Source: Brachypodius melanocephalos
Taxonomy: Eukaryota; Chordata; Aves; Passeriformes; Pycnonotidae
Direction: 5' to 3'
Assembly (NCBI GenBank): GCA_013398615.1
Contig: VZSR01000479.1
Span: forward strand, 5,803,105-5,867,104
Length of the DNA stretch: 64,000 nt
The position numbers were made by a program, and so were the translations under genes. The number at the start of each line of letters is the position of its first letter. Within the stretch, counting starts at the first letter, position 1. Below, piece after piece: positions 12,501-27,500 of this stretch. Below the pieces are notes generated by a model. That model was not told the DNA's origin. It did not search any database and was given only the letters and a program-made list of their open reading frames with translations.

Positions 12501-15500
12501 CCAAAGAAGCCCAGGAAACAAAAGGATCATTTGACTGAGGATCAAAAACTTTCTGACTCCCAACAAGCCATGGAAATAACATCCCTTGCATCATTACAAG
12601 GATTTCAATGGCATTTGCACTGACTGATTTACAATAGGATCATTTTTTTTCATATCTCTTTATTCTCCTCAGTTTTCTAGCTGCAATTCATCTCTTCATA
12701 TGCACTGCAGAAACTCATATGTAAGAGAGCATATCCCTCCATCAAGGGGATAGAGCAGTAAGGAATCAATCAAACCACTTTGGGTATCACCTTATACCTA
12801 TTGATACATCAAATACATGATTTATCTACATTAGACCTGGTAGATACAGCAAATCCTTTAAAGAAGCTCGACAAGATGGTGGTAATGATTGTAGCTGCAG
12901 AGTTGAAAATCTTTTGGAATTTGTTACCATGCTTTTGCAGCATCATTTGCAGGTCCAGGTAATGTTTAATCTTCAGCAATAACATTCCAAGAACTTTAAA
13001 GAGTGAACTGTCAAAAGCAGCAGAAAGGGCAGGTTTGCACCTTCCTGTTTAATTTCTACTCTTTTGCACTTTAGTTCTTTTCTGTTCTAGCTCTTATGAA
13101 TTTGCCAACTCTACCAATAATTTCTTCTGGGAAATTATTCATATATTTGATAAATGCAGCCTCTGTGGGACCAAAACTAATGAATAAATTTTGGGAGCAG
13201 TTTTTTCATCAATAAAAGCATTAGAAAAGGAAAAATACTTTACTGTGACTTCCCCTTGGAACAATTCCTTTAAAAGGTGTCTGGGTGATTTTTTAATCTA
13301 AAATTAATAGAGGGATTATTTGGGGAAGCAAAGGCAGGAATTGAACATAACCCTTAAAAAAAGATAAGGACTGAGACTGAGCACAATTCCTGACTGTTTA
13401 ACCAAAGTTTTAGCTTCCCTAGCAAAAGAAATTTCAGAATCAGTCTACTCTCAGCCTTTTTTATTACTTCTGTTGCTTTTCTTTACAATATGAAACTTAA
13501 AATAAGTTTCCTGTACGTGTGAACTCCCTTTACACTGAAATTAGTGTGGATGACTTGACTTATCCAAAGTTCTCAGCCTGAGCAGAATACAGTCTTTCTT
13601 TTCATATCTAATGAGTTGCCAGAAGAACACCTCCATCTCCTCTCCTCCTTTCCCCCAAAGTCACCTTCAGCCTGACAGGTACCATAACTGAGCAGCCCTG
13701 TGCAGGAACATCAGTGCTATTCAGCAGAGAGCCACCAACCCATCACAAGTCTCTTAAAATATTTAATTAACCCAGAACAGAAATTATATTGATTTACAAT
13801 TTTTTTTTTAAATGAGAATATTTAAATTCTCAAGGTTGGCATAGGAACTTTTCAACATAAGGTAAGATTTGATGCTTGATGTACTTCTCTTTCCTCTCAC
13901 CTCAGCTCATTTTCAAACACGTATCACAAATAAGCCACAGCTTTTCATTGCTCAACTAAGTGAAAGGTGGTTGTTTTCTTGCAGATTTTCCCTAGCTCAT
14001 TTGAATGTTTATGCTGAAACACCTGTTTTCAGAAGATAAACTATCAAGTCCCTGGATGTCACTAAACAGGACAGGTTAGACAGAGGTATTAATGAAATGT
14101 GCATGCCAAATGTGGGGCATACACAAATTCAGCTGAGGAGAGGGTCTGTCTCCTGGCTCCTGTCAAGAGCTTCTCTTTAAATGCAAACTGTGCATTTCAA
14201 AACAATGCTCTAATAACAACACTCTTTTCTGGTCTGAAGAAAGGTTTAGGATCTGTTCACATCAGCAGTAAAATCAAGCTCATGATGATGCTCCAAATCC
14301 CTCTCCATGACATTCAAATATTTGTTTGCTCCTTGTGGAGGTATGACACTGCGAATCACTGGTTACCTGGGAGAAAAGGCCAACCCTCACCTCACCACAA
14401 CCTCCTTTCAGGTCATTCTGCAGCTCTGGTGTGAGAGATTTATCAAAGCACAAAGTTACCTCTGGGCCAAGCACCTCATCCCTCATGCCATCCATACTTT
14501 TTCTCTCTGACATTTTCCCATGTATGTTACATTCCTGATCCCTTTGTTGCAAGTTTCACTGGGGAAGATTTCTATTTCCTATACAATCTGAGATGGAATA
14601 GCCTCCTTGGACTAAAAGAATTGTGTGGCTCTTTTGAGCTCAGCTGCTTGAAATCTCTGTGTTTCCTGAAAATCAGATGGGAAAAAAAACCCAGGAGAAA
14701 ATAATGGATTTAAATTCAAAGTAATTGTTTGCTCAAGACAGTTTCATTTATCCCTTATGCTGAGGTAAATTGACACCTTCAGCTTGCTTAAGGAACAAAC
14801 TTACTTGTTCAAAGGTGTTGTGAGTCCCTCCTCTCATAGGAATTTTGGCTACAAGCAGCACATGCCTATCAGGAAAGAGACTCCTCCTGAATCCATCCTT
14901 CAAGTGAATGTTGGCTTAACTGCAAGCCACGATGCAAGTGATATTAAGGATTAAAATAACCTGATGTTTTCCAGATCTCAAGCAGCCAACTACCACAGTT
15001 CTCAATGTCCAGCAAGGAGAGTTTCTTATAAAACTGGTCACAAGCATCAGAGTGGGTGAAATTCTGGTTCCCACAGCACATAAGCAGCAATGAAGCACTT
15101 TGGAAAAATGTGATCCCAGCTGCTGAGTCCTGGCACAGAGCACTCTGGACCATATGGAAATTGTCCTCTCTCTAAGAAGAGCAGACTTAGAAGTTGTGCT
15201 GCAGAACCTTCTTGAGCAGAAATATGAATATAAAAATGCATAATTACATCTCTTTGTTCTGCAATGAGTTCAGATCCTGGGGTTTGGACAGTGAGAATGA
15301 AATGACACCCAGTGGGCAATGAGCTGTTTCCATGCTGCACTGGTGACAATTTCTCTGAAACAAATTATATTCCAGAAAATTGCCATTTTTGATCATGTAA
15401 ATGCCAAAGCCTCATAGATACTACAGTACCTATCACCATTTTAAAGCACTATGAAATTGTTTGTATACCATTACTGTTTATCCACAATTCTCTAAATAGT

Positions 15501-18500
15501 CTGCCTGGACTCAGTGAGGATAAGTTCATCATAATTATCTACAATAACAACAATTAACAACATAACGAGGGATAAACTAAATCACTTCCCATCTGCATTC
15601 TGTTTGATGTCAGACTTGAAATCTGCAGAATGTGTTACTTGGTTTACATTCATTAATATGATATTGATTCCCCACAGTGCCTTGGATAAAGGTACCTGAC
15701 TCCACTCTCCCATCTGCTGATCTAACATCATTATTCTATTCGGAGCAATCATCCTAATTATGCTCATTTGTAGTTCCAGTAGATATCCCTTCCCAATGTG
15801 AATGATGAGCATCACTCTTTGGAAAGTCATCTCCTCATAATAAACCTCCCAGCTCCTAACCATTCCCAAAGCCCCAGTGCTGATACCAGCTGAATGGTTG
15901 GCCATTTGGTGGTACTGATTAAATGCAAAGCTTATCAGTGTTTTATTGGACTTATCTTACAGTGGCGATCACAGCCTTTTCTGTCTGTTTTCCTCAACAG
16001 GAATTGGATTTCGGCTTTCTGAAAAGTATCTCCATCTTTGGTGCTCTAAGGTGGCTCCCTCTTGGTACCACTCATTGCCGAGGGGAGGAAGAAGGGAATT
16101 GTGTTGCTGTGTCATTTTATATCAGTAAGTGCACTGAGAAAACTCTCTTAGATGAATGCTGAGTGTGTAAAGGCAAACTCAAAGCCAGATGAGCTCTGTA
16201 CTCCCTGCAGAGGACCCAGTGACTGGGATGGAAAGGCCCAAGGAGTCTTTCCTTTCCAACAGCCAGCTCAGGGCAGCAGGAACACTCCTTGCTGCACTGC
16301 CATCGAGTGCATGCACTAATTTGAGCACCAGGACTCGTTCTGTCTTCCACGCTCAGTGGGCAAGAAAGGAAAACACTCTGTCACTGTTAACTAAACACAG
16401 AGAACTGGCCAAATCACCTCCCTACTGATCAGAGCTCTCAGAGCTGCTGGCAGCAGACACGGCAGGGAAAGGTGGGAGCCACAGAAAGGAGGCACTGGGA
16501 CAGGGCAGCCAAAGGAACAGCAGGAGGTGGCACAGAGGAGTTTGTCTCACCTATATTGCTCAGAGACTGGGGAGACAAATGCTCGCTCTGTGGGAAAATC
16601 CAGATCATTGGGAGACATTGTGGATAATCCCATCTGCTGATACAGCAGCCAATCACACCATGCTGTGATGGATCTGCGGTGTGATGTGTTATTCCTCATT
16701 TGTCTACAGAGAGGAATCCATGAGCAGGGCTCAGCCTCAGATCAGACCTGCTGCTCACCCCGCTGCTTCACTGCTCATCATTCTTTCAAAGGATGAGCAG
16801 GAAATAATACCCCAACAAATCTGAAGATGACTCGATGGTCAAATGGGTCATGATTTTGTCAGCTACTGAGTTTTTCTCCCATGTTAAAGCCGTTATAAAG
16901 ATCAAAATGTGGTAAGAATAAGATTGTGGTAAGCTGACCTTTTTACATTTGAATTTTGAAAGTATTTCTAAACTATTTGGTGCTTCTCTGCTGGGTTTGT
17001 GACAGTCATTGCATCTATTAAAGGCAACCTTCTAAGTATCTGTACTCAAGCTGTTGCAGAGTAGTGCTTGCACACAAAAAATACAGGCAGGTCATCTTCA
17101 TTCCTAAACTCAAAATAATCCCCAAACCCAAAGAATTTTCTTAACCTCTTGTCTCTAAGAAGCAGAAACCAGATGAGGAACAGGTCTCAGCATCACTTCT
17201 GCTACAAGAGCTCCCATTAGCCAGTTAAATGCCACTTAAATCTTCACAGCAGTGACCTACTGCCCTTTGCTCAGCCATATGGAGTATACATGACCCCACA
17301 ACACACATGGACATTATATTAATTTAATTTTACCTGATTTCACTTCCTTTATATCACAGTAACACTAATTAATATAACTGTATTTAACCTTGCCTTCACA
17401 CAAGTCCCCCCTAAACACAACAGATTATCTCAAATGGCAGGTTTATCTTCATTTTGTTTACTAAAAACTCTTTACATTCCTGAGTGACGTGTTACAAACT
17501 TTATTGTACATCACCCTAACCACAAAATATTCAGCAGCTGCCTTGATCAAAGGTAAATGACTCCTGTATTCACTAACAAGTTTAGGTTTAAGAAGGATGA
17601 AAAGGAGATTTCTCAGCTCTAAACTCCTTCTGAATATATTCAGTATGCTTCATGTTACTGTATGTGAAATGTCACATACAAATATATTTCCTGAAAATTA
17701 CTGTTCAGTAAAATTGGTTGCCACAAGGCCTTGGCACCTCAGAATGGTTTACAAAAGTCATCTCACATAACAAAAAATTAACTTCCAAATTCCTCATCAC
17801 ATCAAGAATTTAAGAACTATGTGGAAAATCTGGACTTAATATAGTCATTACATCAGGCTACAATAGGAAAAAGCAAAAGTCACCAGCCATGAGAGAAGCA
17901 CACTGACAGTCCCAGTCCAATCCTTTCACTGGAAGGCTGAAGTCTCAGATTCAGAAGTTTAACATCAGGGGAGAAACAAACATATTTATATGGCTGGATT
18001 TCTCCCCCTTTTTTTTTAAACTTTTATCCCAGGATTATTTCTGTGTAAGGGACTTCACTCTGCTCATCACCCTTACCAGATGCTGCTTTTCAGGTCCCTT
18101 AAAAATATATCCATTAAGATGGATTTTCCAACTCCTCAGAAATGTGCTCATGATGGAGGATGGGGCTGATTATTTGTAAGGAAACACTGAAACTCCAGGA
18201 GGAAAATTACCCTAAAGCAATTTCAACTGATTCAGATTTTACACTTATTTCTCTACCTGGCTAAAGCATCACAGTGATTGGCTTAAAAGTATTACGTGTA
18301 AAAATTCTTCTAAATCTCTTGGCAGTGGTGAGGCAACTGCTGTGCTACCTCCTTATGTGACACTTTTCTATTGCTTTCTGCTTCCCAGATGTTTTCTCCC
18401 CTTAGTGATTATAAGAGGATTCCATGTTTTTTTATATTTTTATGATCAGGTCTGTTGCTCACCTAAACTAAAATCCACCTCCAGGGACGTGTTCAATCAA

Positions 18501-21500
18501 GCTGGAAGCAGTAAGATGTAAGTGCTGCAGTTGCAATGTTGCTCATCCTTAACTGAACAGGACTAAAAATGACTCCCCAGGGAGCTGTAAAGGGTAATAA
18601 ACATTGCACTGATGGTGTGCACACTGGCATTGCCAAATATCTCACTTGCAGCAGCATCACAGGAAACAAAAGTATCCCAGCTATACTCTCTGGGAGAGTC
18701 AAATATTTCCAGGGTTGCATCTGTCTTGCCATCCTCAAATGTTGAAAGTTTCCTTCAATTTTGTAAGTTTTTTAGGGGAGCAAACCCCTTGAGGCATTAA
18801 TTCAACTATTACGTTTTCATGCACTGGTGCATTGTCTATGCTTTGCTGTGTAGAAAGAGTTTTTTCCCCCTTTCACTCTTTCAAAAGAGAGAATGGGCTG
18901 GTTCCCCAGGAAAGTGAAGAAAACATTTTCCTGCCTATAAGGTATTTCGATAACTTTACAGAGGTTTTATTTCAGCCAGGAGATTTTAACAACAATGTCA
19001 CTCCTAAGGTGGGTGAAATAACCTTGTGGGCAGGGGACATTATCCAATTTTATGTGACTGCTCAGTGGCCTGGGCTGCCAACAGTGTTACAACTTCCATG
19101 AAAAATGGCCTTAATTTTTCCAGGTACAGGTGTGGGTTGTAGATGACTGAGTTATACCCTTCACTATCAATCACAGCACCCACTACTCTGCTAGACTGTG
19201 AGCAGACATAGACAGATGCTAACACACCTTCACACACACAGATACAAATCTGGATTTCTCGAGACAGCTCCAGATATCACAGCTTTGGCAGTGGTTCTAC
19301 ACCCCTATGAACAGCTATGAAGATTTTCTTCTCATGCAACATTTTAAAACCATTTCTCTTGGGCCATGTGCCAGGCAGAAAACTACTTAATCACAGAACC
19401 TAAAAAGAGCACTTACCATAACAGCTCTCAAAATACAAAGGATATTTCTTAATTTATAAATATTTAAAGAGAGCAACACAAGAGTCGCAGATTTGGTGGG
19501 TTTTAAGGGCAGAAAGACTATATATATCCTTCTTCCACACTCTCTGCTTTATATCCATGGAAAAATGTAACCACAATTAATTAATTTAGCTCTCAAGACA
19601 AGGCTGGTGTTGCATCTGTTATTAGTGAATTTGTCTCTGAAAAAGAACAGCATAGAGAATGAGTTCTTTCTGCACAAAGTGAGTTCTACTCAGCAAGCCA
19701 AACTCTGATTTCACTACAAGACTTAATAATATTCTCCTTCTCCCAGGCTATTTCCATTATTGCTTTTGATTTCCTCTCTTATTTTAGTATCTAATTTGTT
19801 CCAACATTAAGTTAAACTTCTAACAATAGGAAATTTGTTTTCCTGCTTTACTGGGGTTTGATTCTTTCCTGTATTATGAGTTGGGTAATTGGTTGTACCT
19901 GTTTATGCATTTGCTTTGCACAAGTGAAAATTGAAATAAAAATATCGTAGGTTCTAAATGTGTGTGTTTTTGTGGCAGTGGGGAAAATTTGTTTATAGGT
20001 GAGAGGGGAGAAAAAGGATCAGTTCTCTTTAAAGGTTAAAAACCACCAAACCACATCCTTGACTCCATCCCTAAGAAGAAATAATATTCTCACTAAAAAT
20101 TGTTTTTTGGATATTAAATTTCCAGGTCAATCAGTTGGCAGCAGGGACTGTTCATATATTAATAAATATTTGTATTGGTGATGCTTAATTTTCAAAGAGG
20201 CACTAGGTAAGACTGAAAGCTGTGCAAGAGAAAATTAAAGCAGCAGTAAAAGGCAATGAATACATTCTGCCTACCAGACAAAATTTCTGAAGTTCCCTTC
20301 TGCTTTCTCTTCTTAAAACCCAGCAAAGTGAAACATGAGGAAAAAAAATGAAAGATGTTTGAATAAAAAATACATCCCTTTAAAATATGCAAATCCTATC
20401 TGGAAGAAAAATAAAGAAAAGAACAAAATGTCTTAAAAATTAAATGAAAACGTAAACAAATGCCATATAAACACACTAAAGCCTTTAAGACCAACTTGCT
20501 GAAATAATAAATACGAGTAATACAAAGTATTCCCAAACATAACAGAAGCAAGACGTGTGCCAGAGAGTATAATGAGGGCAGAGATTAAGAAAAGATTAAA
20601 AGATCACTCAAGGAGGAATGGGTCAGAGCAGAAATATTGAGTGATGGATTTACAAGAATGTTCATGAGGCTGATTAGGGAGGTTCCCATGCTAGTTGCTG
20701 GTTTCAATGGGAGATGAGTTGCAGGCACCAGGTCTCATCAGTCAGTCCTGGGAGCAAACAAATCCAAGAGTCTGTTCACTCTGGGTAGGATGCCTTGCTG
20801 GTTTACAGTCTGAGGGTTTTCAAGTATTTTTCTCTTTCCAAGTTCACTCATATCCTCCATTCTCTCAAAGCATTTCCCCTTCTTACTATTTTACTCTTCA
20901 ATGTTTTGTGCCATTTTCTATCTTTTTATCACTCGTTTCAAAAGACCAAGAGTCTAATAATGATTTTTTTAACTCCCTGCAGCATGGAGCCAGAAATACC
21001 AAGAAAATGGACAAAGTAATTTCTCTTGAGAAGTTTAAGTGAAGCATATCCTGTGAAGTTAACAATTTATAGTTAGGTAGAATGAAAGTTGGAGCCGACT
21101 TACTGAGGCAAGAAGAATCATCCCCAACAGCTACAAGTCATTGAGTCTCAAGGGCTGCCTTGTTGCTCTTTCAACATCATGAGAATGGAGGGATTTGAGC
21201 CTCAGCTGCTCTGCATCACTGCAACCCCAGTGGGACAAGAGGCAGCTCCAGCAGGCTCATCCCTGCAGGCATCCACACACTCGACTTGGTGCCCCCCAGC
21301 CACCCACCCCACAGCCAGCTGAGCCTGGACGTGATGCTCACCTGCACATGAGAGCAGGCCCCCTGCCAGGACCTGCTTTTGGATCCCAACAGCTTTTAGA
21401 CAAAGTGCTTTAGAGGAAAAGAGCCAGTAAGAAACATACAAGTGAGAAACAAAGCATGGCGCGCTGTAGTAAATGCACTGCCCGTGTTGGTGGGAGCAGT

Positions 21501-24500
21501 AAACGGAGACCAACCACCATATGTCTTCCAGGTGGTGATTTTGATCTTGCTTTTAGTAACATTTTAATCAAGAGGAGCTGAGATCTGATTTACTGCTTAT
21601 GTTTGGTGAGATCTTTTCTCATCTTCCTTTGTGAGTCTCTAATTTGATTTGTCTGGATTGCTAAACGGAATGATTTGCCTGATTTACTTCATCACAAGGA
21701 TGCTTCCTGACATACACAAGCGTGTGGTCTAATTTGAGAGCATGCAAGGCTGTAAAACAGTCCTGGCTGTGGAGTGGGATCTCACCAGAAAAAGGAGTAC
21801 ACAGCCACAGCTTTAGGAAAGGTAAACAGAACTGTTACTCTGGGTTTCACTCAGTTTCCATAATGTGGACAGTAATATTAAGCTGCTGCTGTTGCTATTA
21901 AAGACAGTTGCAAAGGCATTTCCTGCAGGCTGTTTACTGGAAATTCAGTCCCCTAAGGCTTTTGATGGACATATAAAAACGATTCTGTTGACTGCTTTTA
22001 ATATTGCAGCCTTAGAAAATGAGTCACCTGGCTGTGAACAGCTGGTAACTGTGCAGACATCTGCATATGCCTTCACACCAAGCTGCCAGGAGGGAGATGG
22101 ATTTCTCTGGACCAAAGAAGAGAGAAATTCTCATCAGTCCCCAGTCTGCTCTGCCTTTGCTCCAGTGGATGTTGGTTAGGTTTTTTAAAACACAAAATTA
22201 AAACCAGAAGGAGAGAGAAAGTCATGGACTGGTTCTTAATTTTGAGCTTTCAAGTGGAATATACAAAAATGACAAAGCACTTAATTAAGATTATCTTTTT
22301 TTCAACTTGGGCTGCCTCCACTACAGGAGAACATAAACACCTGCAAACATACCCAGGGACTCTGATGTTTACTTCTTTCTTTCCTGAAATGCATCTCTTA
22401 GGGCTTTCCCACCCACCCCATTTCTACGTGTATTTTCATAGAAACAACTGGTTCCATATTTTTCATTTTACTTTGGAGAAGGGGGCCTTATTTATTTCTA
22501 GACTAATGAACTATATATTTCATAGCAAATTTTTTCTACAATTAATAAGAAAACTTCCTTTTTGGCAACATTTTGCAAAGCTGTTTCATCAATTTGCAGC
22601 ATATTACTGAATCTTAGCAATTTAAGGTGATAAAAAATCTATTCAGCTTCTGCCACAGTAAAAAATTAAAAGAATGGATAAATTGGCCTACCACAGGTAA
22701 CACAAGTTTTCTTCTTCAAAGTGATCCATGTGGCTGTTTTGTTTCACATTTCTCTGCACAAAGAGGCAACTTGCTTAAAAAATTTCATGTCCTCTAAAAA
22801 AATAGCACATGTATTGGCTTCTTATTTTGATGTGCTGAAAGGTGTTATTGCATAAGAGATTTGGGGCAGCAAGCAGCAGGTGAGAGGCACTGCATTTATA
22901 TTTTAATTAGCTCATGCTAGCAGTTTTTTCAGAGGTTACTAAATTACTGTTTGTCCACCTACATTATTAAAATTTTGTGTCTTTCCGTTTCAAGGACTCT
23001 TTGTACCTCCTTAAAACTGTATTTCTGCAATTGCATGTAATTTTTAAATAATGTTCTTAAATAAGCCCAAGTGATAATTTTATAAATCTGTTGAGTGCCA
23101 ATTTTAATAATAGAACTTTAGGAATCTGATTCTGGGAAAAGTCCTATTTTAGTGACAAAAAAACTTCTCCAGAACTTGTCTAATTTCATAAATTTTCTTA
23201 ATTTGTGGGCTTCTTAAATACATTTTCAGCAACTGTGTTCTTTCCTCAACATAAATTCTTAAATTGTCATGTTCTGTGAAAAGCCCCCCACTGTTTTATT
23301 AATACCCTCTTTCACATCACACTGATTATGTTAATAAGAATAAATATTTTTACATAAATATATACCTCTGGGTTTTTTTTTTTTTTTTTGATACAGTGAG
23401 AATACATTAGAATCTTGATAAATTTCTTATTTCTGGAAGAATTAATATACTAAAGGAATATGAAATCTTTGAAGAAAACTAATGGTATGGGTAGGTACTT
23501 CACTAACATATATGGATGTGTGCTGCACAGACCCTTCCGATAACACAATGAGCTTGGAAAACCTGGAAATGCTGCCATTTGGCAAGTGGTTTCTAATGTT
23601 TTGGGTTTTTCTTGGTATTGATTTATTCCCATCCACTTGCCAGTGCAGAGATATAAGCACCATGAAACTCTTCAACATTTGATTGTTGGTTTGCCCCTGG
23701 AGCATTGGTGTACCTGCCAGTGCCAGTATAGACCCTGCTGGCAGCTCCAGGAACGGGAGGAAGGATCCTGGTAGAAATATATTTACTCTTCTGCAGCAAG
23801 ACACTTATCAGGACTGACAGGCATGCAATGCTAAGGCTGCTCATGCTCCTCTCAATACACAGTTTTCTATGAAAAGGAGCTGGAGCATTAATGAGATATT
23901 AATGTTGTTAAGTGTGGCTATCAGCCTCCAGTAATTTCACACTGGAGGATCCCTCACTCAAGCAGTCAGATTCACCGAGCCTAAGGAGGTTGCTTTAGTC
24001 AGACTGAATCCAAATAAAACTTCCCCTTCAAATTATTGTGTCCTTGCATTCTGATGCACATGGGGAAAAAAGAGTTTGCAAAATTTTACCCTGAGTTTAT
24101 TGCCCAAAAAGTCTCAGTGGTTTGGGAATTCTTTCCTGTTAGAGTTACTAAAGGGTCGCAAAGCCCAAGAACATGTTTTCTTCTTACTTTTAAACGGAAG
24201 AGCAGAGATTCATAGAACGATTTAGATTGGAAAAGCCCTCTAAGATCCAGCTTTAAACCCAGCACTGCCAAGGCCACCACTAAACTGTATCCCCAAGTGA
24301 TCCATCTACACATCTCTTAAATCTCTTCAGGGATGGTGACACAGCCACTCCTCTTCCAGGGCTTGACCCCCTTCTCTGTGAAGGGATTTTTCCTATTATC
24401 CAACCTAAACCTCTGCTGGCATATCTTGAGGCTGTTTCTCCTGTTGCTTGTCATCTGGGAGAAAACCAATCCCCACCTGGCTGCAATCCCCGCTCAGGGC

Positions 24501-27500
24501 GCTGTGGAGAGTGAGAAGGTGCTCCCTGAGCCTTCTTTTCTCAAGGCTCAGCCCCCGTCTCCCTCAGCTGCTCCTCATCACACTTCTGTTCCAGACCCTT
24601 CCCTGGACTGAGCTGCCCTTCTCTGGACCTGCTCTAGAACCTCGATGTCTTTCTTGGAGTGAGGGGCTCAAAACTGAACCTGGGATTGAAGGCAGCCTCA
24701 CCAGTGCCCAGTGCAGGGGGATGATCTCCTCTTTAGTCCTTTGTAGTATAGAACTACAAATCCTGAAACAGATGCTTTAACACATGAACAGTTTTCTAAA
24801 TTAGAAATAATGGATTCCTGGTGAGCATCCTACCCCAGTGTACTCGCAGCTTGGACTTTATTACCCCAGAGTCACTGCTCATGATTGTAGCTGCACAATA
24901 GCCACAAGTCAGAAAAAAATCTTGTGTTGATGGCTGAGCCACTGAAAATGAGAGGTTTAATGACTAATTTATATTAGAAAGGGAGACAATGCTCTTTATG
25001 TCATGTAAATGACTAAGAGAAAATACTGCAAATGGCACTGGACATTTACAAACTCATTATGATAATGGAAATCTCAAATAACTTGTAAGAGAGTTCCACA
25101 AGCTCTATGCTTATGTTTGGCATGATGATAAACTTCATAACGATTTATTGATTGTTTCTCTTTTCCTTTTTTCATGAAATTCATGATGTATAGATGCAGC
25201 ACCAAACTATTAAGATGCAATGCAGTTTAAATTATTTTACAGAAAACAGAAATTTCTTGATTTATACCTTTTATCATTGTAGCAGAACTAGATGTACTGG
25301 ATTCGTAAAACAGCCTTTAGAACTCTGCCTCTAAAATAAATGGCTCAATTAAAAGTCTTACCTTTCTTAACAATAAATGAGTCTCCATTTTTTGGATAAT
25401 CTAATTTTTATTCCTGCTGCAAACTAGAGATTCTAAGCAATCACAGTGTGCAACACAGAAACTTAAGCTTCTGCTGTAATATGTAATGTTCAGTTCCAAG
25501 CATTTATTAACTGGAGAATGACAGAGATCTGAATCTATGCACAGCTAACACATATGGTAGTCTCTGCCAGCCTTGCTCCCCCACCCCTCAAAGAGCAACC
25601 CAAAATTTGATCAAACATGTAAACTACACAATATCCTGAACACTCAGCCCAAGGAAAAAGGCACAGTGGTGAGTTACCTTAAATTCAGTTTCAATGTTGG
25701 CTAGCCTGGCCAATTCATTGCTAAGCTCTAGAGCAGTAAGGACAGGGTCTTCACTGGACAGAGACAAATAAGCGGCACTGGCTAATCCTTTGTAGGCATT
25801 CATTCTTGAGCGAGAGTGACTAAAGGAGTCTTTCCTCTGCTTTTCCATACATTCATTGCACTTGCAAAAATAATCATGTGGCCTTTCAATCCGTGCGCCT
25901 TTTAGAAGCAAGATGTGAACAATTTCATACTCCTGGCAGTGGGCAGCAAGTATGATGGGGGTGATGTCATGGGAGAAGCGAGTTCCATCCTCATCGTAAG
26001 CATAAAAATCATCATCCCTCAGTTCCTGCTCGAGAGGGCTGAGCGTGAGGCGCTGTCCTTGCGCGAAGGCTGGGTGGTTCAATATTGCTTCCACGATGCG
26101 CACGTATCCCTTACTGATGGCTAACAAGAGTGCATCCCCAACCCGGGCCAGATTCTCCTTCTTGAGGAGCAGCTCCGTCACTTCCAGGTGCTCATTCCCC
26201 ACCGCCAACTGGAGGGCGTTTTGTCCCATGTAATCGACGCAGTTGAAGTTCAAGGTTTTGGATTCCTCCAGCATTTTTCGCACGACAGGGATGTTGCCAT
26301 ATTCCGCAGAATCGAGGAAGTGCTCCTCCTCTGCAGTGAGGCTGGTGCCTTTCTCGTTGAACATGTAGGCAGGGCCTCGGATGGCCTGGCGCCGGCCCTT
26401 CTCCCGAACGGTGGCGTGCCTCCGATGCATGTCTTTAGAATTGCTGTGTCTCAACCTGCAGAAAACCAAAAAAGGAACCTTGGTTATACCCTAGAAGAGT
26501 CATCATCTCACATCTCACTGTGGAAATGTGTCATTATGACCAGATCTGGCTAGCTTTTTATGGCCTGAGCCAGTTACTTAAAACCATTTAGGACACACAT
26601 GGAATAAAGATTAGCCTCTGAACAAAAGACAAGCTCTCCTGTTATTTGTTCACCCTTCCTGATTGCAACAAGGATTCTCAGCACATTCTTGACTTGATAA
26701 ATAGAAAAAGAGATCCGCATACACATAACTTTCCATATGTATTGTTTAGAACATCATTACATCTTATTTAGGATTAACATACAAAGGACAATATTTCCCT
26801 CTACTCTTCTTGAATTTTGTCCTTGAGGACACGAGCCCTAAAGAAAATTAGCAGGACTCTCCCTTGTCAATAGATCTTGGATCAGGCCAATAAACTATGC
26901 TCCATAAAGTTGAAAACCGTGTTTTTAATTTTAAACACGTGGTAACAAGGATAATTATATTGCATACTCTGCTAAGGTTCAGCTGGTACAAGCAAACCAC
27001 CTATTCATTCCCTGCTTTTTTTTCAAGGTACACAATACCATTTTTCTACTTCCTGACCTAGAGCAGTTTAATAATGAACTGTCTAACTTCTTACTGAAAT
27101 ACAGTTGGTGGTTACTCCAAATACAAATACTCAAGTCTAGAAAAACACAGGAATAACTCCTGATGTAGTGTCACGTCAGTCCCCAGGAAGCATCTTTTAA
27201 ACAGCTACTGCAGAAAGATAAGACACAGACCTCTGACTACAAAGAGGGCAGGAGAAAAGGGGTCATAAATTTCCCCACTGATTATGTGGCTGAAATGCCC
27301 TTCACTTGGAGTTGGTGAGGTGAAGACAAACTATTCTCATTCCATCTTCTCTGGAAATCCCAAAGAAAGCTATGCTATGTGCAGTTGGTCTGATGGGTGA
27401 GAAAACACACTGTTGTATGAAATAAATGGAAATTTTAAATGTATCTGCCCTTAAAACATTCACATTTTGCATTCAGAGCTGTCTCAATGCTGCTCTTTTA

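Larger units (their letters stand above)
6585..25677 (-). other. TRPC7: TRPC7 intron 2
   Basis: A 19.1-kb AT-rich intron. Beyond the simple repeats, small duplications and two CR1 fragments listed separately, I see no additional exon or RNA gene. Many short open frames occur by chance, the longest being about 110-170 codons; the 168-codon minus frame at 9838-10344 is largely antisense to a CR1 fragment. Confidence 0.85.

Noticed and set aside
22224..22610. A 128-codon plus-strand open frame in TRPC7 intron 2
   Set aside because: Phe/His-rich translation of AT-rich DNA with no family resemblance, antisense to the gene.
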